In this document: positions 57,891-64,000 of the stretch, piece by piece | Numbering within the stretch: position 1 is the stretch's first letter | How the letters are laid out: every line of letters begins with the position of its first letter | Assembly (NCBI GenBank): GCA_029207755.1 | Contig: JARCOQ010000002.1 | Location: 87,622,087 to 87,686,086 of the forward strand | Direction: 5' to 3' | Source: Chamaea fasciata | Lineage: Eukaryota > Chordata > Aves > Passeriformes > Sylviidae | Length of the DNA stretch: 64,000 bases | The notes under the pieces: generated by a model | What the model was told of the DNA's origin: nothing | Databases searched by the model: none | What the model saw: the letters and a program-made list of their open reading frames with translations, nothing else | Position numbers and translations under genes: made by a program

Positions 57891-58707
57891 AAGTGCGGGG
57901 GGAGCAAAGAGGGAGAAGGGAAGCTGAGCTATAATTTATTTTTACTCATTTTATGTATGTATTAATATTTGTATTTAATTTATCTTTATAATTTAAGGAA
58001 AAGGTACGTTTATTTTTTTTTCCTGATCGAATATGTAGAATAATACTTTCAGCATCCTATGTGCGGTCTGCCTAGTTCACCGTTTCTGTTGTTGCTCTTA
58101 CTGTGGCTGTTGTTGTTGTTTTAGGGTTTTTCTGTGGGGTGTGAAGTGGTCTAGTTTTCTCCTCCACTTTGCCAATGCGCTGCCATGCCTTCTTTGCAAA
58201 CACGCGCGTGTCAGTAACGTTGGAGATGCCAATAGATGCACTAGCTGACCTGTCATATTTATCCACTAGAATTTATTGCAGTGTAGGCACAAGTGAATGA
58301 CCGCCTCAACTCTCTTCATTTTGCAGCGGGGAGGTTGTGGGAAGTAGAGAGATGCATCTAACGCATCCACCCGCCCCCACTGGTAGTCTACTGGAGAATA
58401 AGGTTTTCTTTTACGATCCAGCTCGTCTGTGGCTCCTTCCTCACCTTCCTCTTCCTCCCCTCCTCCGCGCCCCCTCCCTTCTGCCTTGCTTCTCTACGTG
58501 CTATTGAGGCAGGGGTTAAACCCCCAGAAAACTGCTGTAGGAACAACAAGCATTTCTTCCTTTCAGATAGGCCTTGTGTCAGTCCATAAATCAAAGCCAA
58601 CCTGGGAGCCGCGCACCGGGATGCATTATTTTAACACCAGCTCGTAGTAAATATCACCGTCGGTTTGATTTGTGAAATCCGAAAGGCCCTACTGACACGG
58701 AGGAAAT
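57891..58707. other. Non-coding sequence downstream of POU3F3
   Basis: AT-rich at first, with TTG repeats near 58087-58120 and a perfect 12-base palindrome ACACGCGCGTGT at 58200-58211. No gene is recognised. Confidence 0.45.
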
Positions 58708-58727
58708 GGGGGGGGGGGGGGGGGGGG
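58708..58727 (+). repeat. Poly(G) tract of 20 bases
   Basis: Twenty consecutive G residues, the fifth such long G or C run within 12 kb around the gene. Confidence 0.9.
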
Positions 58728-59290
58728 AAGAAGCCAACCCAACAAAGGGAAGGAGAACCCGAAAGGGTAAAGGACGCTATTTCTTTTGTTCGTTTTAGCA
58801 GAAGCTGCTGGCTGATTTTGCAGCTGGGGAGGGAAGAAGGGCCGGGCGGGAGCCGGCGTGCAGGCGGCCCCGGCCGGGCTCCCCTCCGGGGGCCGGGTAC
58901 CACTGACACGTGAGGTGGGATCCTGTTTTCACACACGAAGGGGAGCAGTTGTATTAGCCGCGGAGAAAGTCTATTTAAATTTCGGAGCGGTATTTGGTTA
59001 CTCGATTTGGATGGCAACAAAGAGCTAACGTTAGGCTTCACGCTGGTTTCTATTAAAAGGCAACCTTTGCGGGTTGCTGCCTCCGAAAAGCTGGGGGTTA
59101 GGCTGGAGGAGTAACGTGTGGTCGGAGGGACCGGCAAAATGTGCCCGTTCCGTGGACTTGTTATGCACAAAAAGTGAGGCCATGGGCGCTTCCCCCTCCG
59201 CCCCTCCGCCCCTCCGCCCCCTCCCCCGCCCCCGAGAAACTGAATCCTTTGAATGTATTTAGGAATTTCAGGGTTGTGAGTCTCTGAGAT
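58728..59290. other. Non-coding sequence with small CpG-rich patches
   Basis: CpG-rich patches at 58835-58910 and 59100-59240, the latter with CCGCCCCT repeats (59195-59225). A 179-codon minus-strand frame across 58631-59170 is compositionally driven and not recognisable. Confidence 0.4.
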
Positions 59291-60330
59291 AGCAAGAGGT
59301 AGATAATAAGTGAGAGGGTTTGCGCTAGGGGTTATATTGTTACACGTGTAAATAATGAAAATATTGTTATATATCGCCAGATCTCTTAATGAATTTAGTA
59401 ATTGTATTCATTTATAATATCAGTGTTCTGTGCTTGGTAATAGAGTCGGCATCGTTTTCCTTACTCTTTTTTTTTCTTTCTTTATTACTTTTTTTTTTTT
59501 TCCCTGCCTAAAGGAAAGCCAAACGTTTTACAAAGTTATGTTTGATCAGACTGGGTAATCCCGAGATGTGATTATTTATAGTTTACATTTTCATATCCTG
59601 TGGTCCTCTATTACGCCCCAGTCTTCTCACTCACATCCCATCTTTTCCCTGTCGAGTCTGTACACAATAAATCATTTTCAGGTGTATTTAAAATAGTCAT
59701 GTCACTGCTGTTGGTCTGAGTATTTTCCGAAATTTAGCAGAGAGCTCTACTTTGGTATAAAAACGCAGCAGTTCCTATCAGAAAGTGATCTTTGCAGAAT
59801 CCTGATGCTTTAATGTAGTGACTCGTGTTTGCACATTACAATGCTCATAACTTGTTTTGTATGAATGGTTTTAAATGGAACGTTTAGAGAATAATTGGTT
59901 CTAATATGAAATGCAGTATATACTATTGATAATTTTATCAATAAGTGTACTATTTTAAATAACTTTAACAATTAAATTTGGGTTTTTTTAAATTATATAT
60001 TTGTAAAATATTTATCCTGTTGAGAGCAACAATACATTGTTGTATTTATTCGTTTATTTTTGTAATAAATTATCAACATCTTCAAGCTACAGCAAAATCG
60101 ATACTTCTATATACTTATACAGGGATACATTTCTGAAGCACAGAGATGCACATTCCGATTTGGAAGCGAGTGTAAAGATTACCTCTGTAACTGGCAAGCT
60201 GCAGGACCAAACTGTAGGCGTGAGCTTCTTCGCCACATGTACTTTAGTTTGCTTAAGTTCCAGGGTAATTAATCAAACTCTAAAAGGGATGCAACAAGTC
60301 CCGACCTTGGAGGCAGGCGTGGGGCGAGCG
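59291..60330. other. AT-rich, non-repetitive block, possible enhancer sequence
   Basis: Long AT-rich stretch with homeodomain-type words (CTTAATGAATTTAGTAATTG, GTAATTAATCAAAC), T runs at 59466-59474 and 59489-59501, and an E-box palindrome TACACGTGTA at 59341-59350. No coding frame is credible. Regulatory role is only a possibility. Confidence 0.3.
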
Positions 60331-60439
60331 CTCGAGGACAGGGACTCATTTTGCTAATGCCAGACTTGGCGAAGAGTTTAGTTGCCTCTGGCGAGAGGGA
60401 TGGGTGGCTGGATGGAGCGATCGGAGGAGAGGCAGGGAG

Positions 60440-61010
60440 GTGGTTATTGCCCCATCGGTGTTTTCAGTTGCAGTTTGGCACAATGGAGCGGGCGCAGCCT
60501 TCAATAGGCGGCGGGAGCGAGGGGAGAGGAGGGCGGCGAGCGGCCCCGCAGTGTCAATGACACAGCAGTAGGGAGTTCTTTGGTTGAGAGGCTTTGGCGA
60601 CACAAAAAGCTAAGGGGTGAAGGCCGAACGGTGGAAGGTTCGCCGCCCATCCCGTCCTACCCGACACCAAAGGAGCAGCCGGGTCCGCGGTGGTGCCCAC
60701 CACGGGGCCTCGCCCTCGGGGCTGCGAAGGGACTTGCGTCCCCCTCACCCCTCCCCAGCCCGGGATGGCTGCGGCGGGGTCCGGGCCGCGCCTCGCGTCG
60801 GGAAACGCTGGTGCCGCGTTCCCCCACTCGTGGAAGGCCGGGCCGGGGCAGCGCCGACGGGGCGGCCGCCGCTGCCCGTCTGCCCTCCGTCCCCGGCGGG
60901 CCGGCCCGGGGCGGCGGGCGGCCCGGGGGAGCCGGCGGGCGGGCGGCGCGGTGCCGCGGCGGCAGCTGCCGCGGGTCCCACAAGTTGTTTTCCTCGTGGC
61001 GACCATTCAG
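60440..61010. promoter_or_regulatory. CpG island, ~5 kb downstream of POU3F3
   Basis: CpG-dense island with extended GC-rich frames on both strands (106-153 codons), none recognisable. The preceding bases contain TGTCAATGACA (60552-60562), two inverted TGACA words of the TALE-homeodomain type. The island could be the start of a downstream non-coding transcript; in mammals a lncRNA lies downstream of POU3F3, but no homology is claimed. Confidence 0.55.
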
Positions 61011-61069
61011 CAAAACGCAGGATCCTTTCTCCAAGATTTAAATTTCGCGGATGAATTACCATACAGCGG

Positions 61070-61335
61070 TTGCTTAGCAACTAAATTCAAGCCGGGCTAA
61101 GAATATGCAAGCTTTTTGTATTCTCATTAATAAAAATGCCACTCTGACACAGCAACCTGACTTTGGATCACTGCAACTTCTGTAAAAGCCATAGGAGAAT
61201 ACAAACCGGCTCCTCCATTTAATTACAGATCAGAGTGGCTTGAAATGTGATGTTTTGTTAATCTATCTTCCTAAAAGCGATGTAAAAAATAACGGCTTTT
61301 CAAGAGCAGTGGAAAACTACTTTTTTAATGGAGCT
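61070..61335. promoter_or_regulatory. Candidate conserved non-coding element
   Basis: Unique AT-rich block directly after the CpG island, with words such as TATGCAAGC, CTCATTAATAAAAATGCC, CATTTAATTACAG and TGTTAATC. It has no repeats or coding frames. The texture matches the other proposed enhancers; conservation is untested. Confidence 0.3.
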
Positions 61336-61959
61336 GTCTCCTGGTGCTACTGATGGCTGCAAAGCAAAACCTTTTTTTTTTTTTTTTTAAGTCATACTTT
61401 CAAGTAGCATCCCCCCCTTCCGTTTTGAGTTTCCTGAAATTTAAAAAAAAAAAAATTAAGACATTTGGAGCCGCAGGGGAAAAAAAATAAAAATAAATAA
61501 GCTGCAGCCGATTAGCGCATTAGAGAGGAGAGCGTTGCTCGGGAAAGGGAAGAGGGGATTAAAAATGTCAAGGTGCAGCCCCTGCCAGGCACAGACCCAC
61601 GATGCGGGATACAGTCTGTCCTTGCTCCGAAGCAGGAGTCTCTTGTGCAGAAATGGCTCTTTTTGGCATAGTGCGTGGGTACATCGGCTGGGGAGGGCGG
61701 GGGAAAAGCCTTCAGGGACACCTTGTTGAATGTTTCTCTCCAAAATTTATTTCCCCTTCTGCTAACATTTACTTTATATTGCTTTTAGATCGGCAGAGAT
61801 AAGATCTTGGCGTTAGATTCTGGCATCTTACACCCAATCTCATATATATGGGAGAATGACCTCATCAGAGGAGGACTGTGTGTATAGATAGAATAATTTA
61901 AACATAGACTAGCCACCTACATATAAATCTATATATAAAGACGTGTGTGTATAAGATAT
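61336..61959. other. Non-coding sequence with T and A runs
   Basis: T run at 61371-61388 and A runs near 61444-61455 and 61480-61499. Short overlapping frames at 61456-61802 are not recognisable. Confidence 0.4.
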
Positions 61960-61981
61960 ATATAGAGAGAGAAAGATATAT

Positions 61982-62013
<32 letters not shown>

Positions 62014-62035
62014 TTGTGTGTGTGTATGTGTGTAC
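61960..62035 (+). repeat. TA/TG microsatellite
   Basis: A compound of TATA and TGTG repeats gives about 75 bases of alternating purine-pyrimidine sequence, with small frames on both strands that are artefacts. Confidence 0.85.
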
Positions 62036-62059
62036 GCCTTTAGCAGTACCAAAAAAAAC

Positions 62060-62265
62060 TTTCTTGCCAGCCCTGCAGACCCCAGGCAGGGCTGCAGCAT
62101 TCGGAGGGAGGGCAGCCCCCTCCTCGGGGCAGCGAGGGGAGCCCCGGGGCACGGCCGCACGCAGGGTGCCGGCATCCAGGGCTGGGGCTGCTTCTCCCTG
62201 CCAGCCACCGCCGTTGTGTGGCGGGAGGGCACCGGCTGCCGGGGCCGCTGGGCGCTTTTGCTGAT
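62060..62265. promoter_or_regulatory. Small GC-rich, CpG-containing patch
   Basis: Short GC-rich segment with several CpGs and no recognisable product. It is less dense than the main islands. Confidence 0.35.
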
Positions 62266-62737
62266 GGCAGGGGGTTTGGGTTGTGGGGATTTTTTAGCGA
62301 CAAAGAGTTAAATACAAACTTTCTTCTCCCTTGTCGCACCCTCCTCCCCCCTCCCCACTCCCGCCCCACCTCCGCCCCCCGAGATTGCTAAAATTGAGCC
62401 TGAATTGTATAAACGCAAAGCCACGTTAGAAGTTCAGGCATATGGGGCTTTTGCCTCAGTCGGGGCTTGACTGCAGGAGGCGGAGGGGATCTTGGAGGTC
62501 TGTCCGAGCTGTGCAGGTCACTGAGGAATCAGGGGTTCTCCCCCTTCCCTCCACCCCCTCTTCTCTCTTTCTCTTTTGAGGTTTTATTTTCTCCCCTGAA
62601 AGGAGGACGATGACTTGAAGGGGGGCAGTCAAAGTGGGTAGGCATTTTCCAAACGTGAGCTTGTGATGGAGGGAGCTCTCTCTCTCTCTCAGCAGATTGA
62701 GTCTGTACTCACTTTAAAACGTAGAACAGCAGACCAA
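62266..62737. other. Non-coding sequence, no recognisable feature
   Basis: Mixed composition with C-rich words near 62340-62380 and a short CT run at 62679-62690. No gene is seen. Confidence 0.4.
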
Positions 62738-62789
62738 AAAAAAAAAAAAAAAAACAAAAAAAAAAAAAAAAAAAAAACAAAAAAAAAAC
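62738..62789 (+). repeat. A-rich low-complexity tract
   Basis: About 52 bases of A broken by three C residues. No retroposon body is recognised beside it. Confidence 0.9.
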
Positions 62790-64000
62790 ACCCATATAAC
62801 AAATACTAAGGGAAGAAAGGCAGTTATGTGAGAACCTGTGAAGACTGGAGTCCCCCTGAAACTCAGGCTCACCCAAAGCTTTACCAGAGTGTTTTGCTTC
62901 TCTCCCCAACAGTTATAGGATGAGCATCACAAGGCTATAGCACAAATAATCAGTTTCCATTCCATTTTACATCTCTCTCTAACAAAGTTGAGATTAAAAG
63001 CCAAAATTCGAGCACAGCCCTTACAAAGCTGTCGAATAGTGCCACTACATATGTTTCCCACTCACATGTTGAAAACTGTACCTTCAAACATAGGCTTGTT
63101 TCTGATAGCTGGCATTTTTTCAACTACAAGGGGAAAAAGCTAAACAGAACTTTTCTGAATTGTTCTGATTGCACCCATCCGTGGGTGAAAAGACAGCATT
63201 ACATCAGTTCTGCACCTTCAACATAAACAGGGAAGGTTTAGCAAGACAAGCTTACTGGCATACCACAATGGAGATCTTTATTTTAGACCTGGGACAGTTC
63301 AAACCAGTTTGACACCAGTATAGAGCACCACAAAGTATGTGGTTTGGAACAAACTTTTCCTTCACATAGTGTGAAGTGGATTGTCAGGCTTGATGCCAGA
63401 TGCTTGGTTACTTCAAGTGTGCCCTCGCTGCCTTTCTTGCAAGGCGCAGGATACAGAGGAGAGTTTCCATCTGCAGGGACAGTGCTTTCATATCAGACCA
63501 CTGCGCCATGCCCTCCAAAGTTCAGGCATGTGGTCCCAGCAGAAGTATTTCTTCCTCAAAAGGAGCCTAAGATGAGAAAAGGGAAAATGGATTAGAAAGG
63601 GGGAACCAGCTGGGGACTGTTACCCTCCCTGGTAGTAGGCCTGCTCTTAAAACACAATGTCAAGGCACTGCGATATGCATGTGAAATGACAAAGACAGAT
63701 GCTATTTCTTCCTGAGGTCCACACTGAGTGGAGAAAGTCAAAGGGTTGTTGACTGTCTTGCATATGGGGCCATTCTTTCAGACTGAAATGAATTGATTTT
63801 AAAAAGCAGGGACTGGCTAATGGGAAACCAGGTATGTCTGCTATATTTGTATGCATCAAACCAAAATTTAAACAACTTGAGGGAATATGGGCTGTATAAA
63901 CATTTTATATATAGTAACCTTTTTGTTATTATTTGTTTTGGAAATACTTGGAGCTACTTCCCTGCCACTGCTCCATACAGCTGACTAGACAGCATTCAGT
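62790..64000. other. Non-coding sequence to the window end
   Basis: AT-rich, unique-looking sequence; frames of up to 83 codons near 63344-63595 are not recognisable. No repeat, RNA gene or CpG island is seen. Confidence 0.45.

Overview
This is vertebrate nuclear DNA, almost certainly avian. Evidence for a bird: CR1 LINE fragments with the typical ATTCTATGATTCT-type 3' end, an LTR of the kind common in songbird-type genomes, long G/C homopolymers and a very GC-rich intronless developmental gene. I recognise only one protein-coding gene in 64 kb. It is a complete single-exon POU3F3 (BRN1) on the + strand at 54451-55770, encoding a 439-residue POU-class III transcription factor with intact POU-specific and homeodomains.

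Layout. 1-41 kb is a gene-poor, AT-rich stretch. It holds scattered old transposon debris: a solo LTR with 5-bp target duplication at 4513-5053, a CR1 reverse-transcriptase relic near 6.65-6.95 kb, a 5S-rRNA-derived SINE relic at 13.37 kb, an oppositely oriented pair of CR1 fragments at 14.1-15.0 kb, and a CR1 3' end at 23.8 kb. Several high-complexity, non-repetitive islands rich in homeodomain/POU-type AT motifs look like long-range enhancers (30.6-30.9, 34.3-34.65, 40.8-41.0, 43.3-43.6, 46.06-46.9 and 49.35-50.3 kb). From 41 kb onward the sequence changes to alternating CpG islands and conserved-looking AT-rich blocks, the usual surroundings of a Polycomb-type developmental regulator. The main promoter CpG island (51.84-53.34 kb) has paired CCAAT boxes. 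Two TATA-like elements lie upstream of the CDS, which is followed by a ~1.65 kb 3' UTR and further CpG islands at 57.5 and 60.4-61.0 kb.

How it fits together. The window reads as the regulatory domain of one transcription factor: a gene desert carrying candidate enhancers upstream, a CpG-rich promoter with possible divergent transcription (a good minus-strand splice donor at 50924), and the gene. Octamer (ATGCAAAT) sites in several upstream blocks would allow autoregulation by POU3F proteins. No operons, CRISPR arrays or wholly new system are present. The most unusual observations are an 11-histidine upstream ORF back to back with a 30-aa upstream ORF in the candidate 5' leader, two strong hairpins in apparently unique DNA (22044-22087, 30716-30754), a perfect splice-donor consensus inside the intronless homeodomain coding sequence, and a ~280-bp AAAG/poly-C tract 6 kb upstream of the gene. 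All conservation statements are inference from sequence texture, because no alignment could be run.
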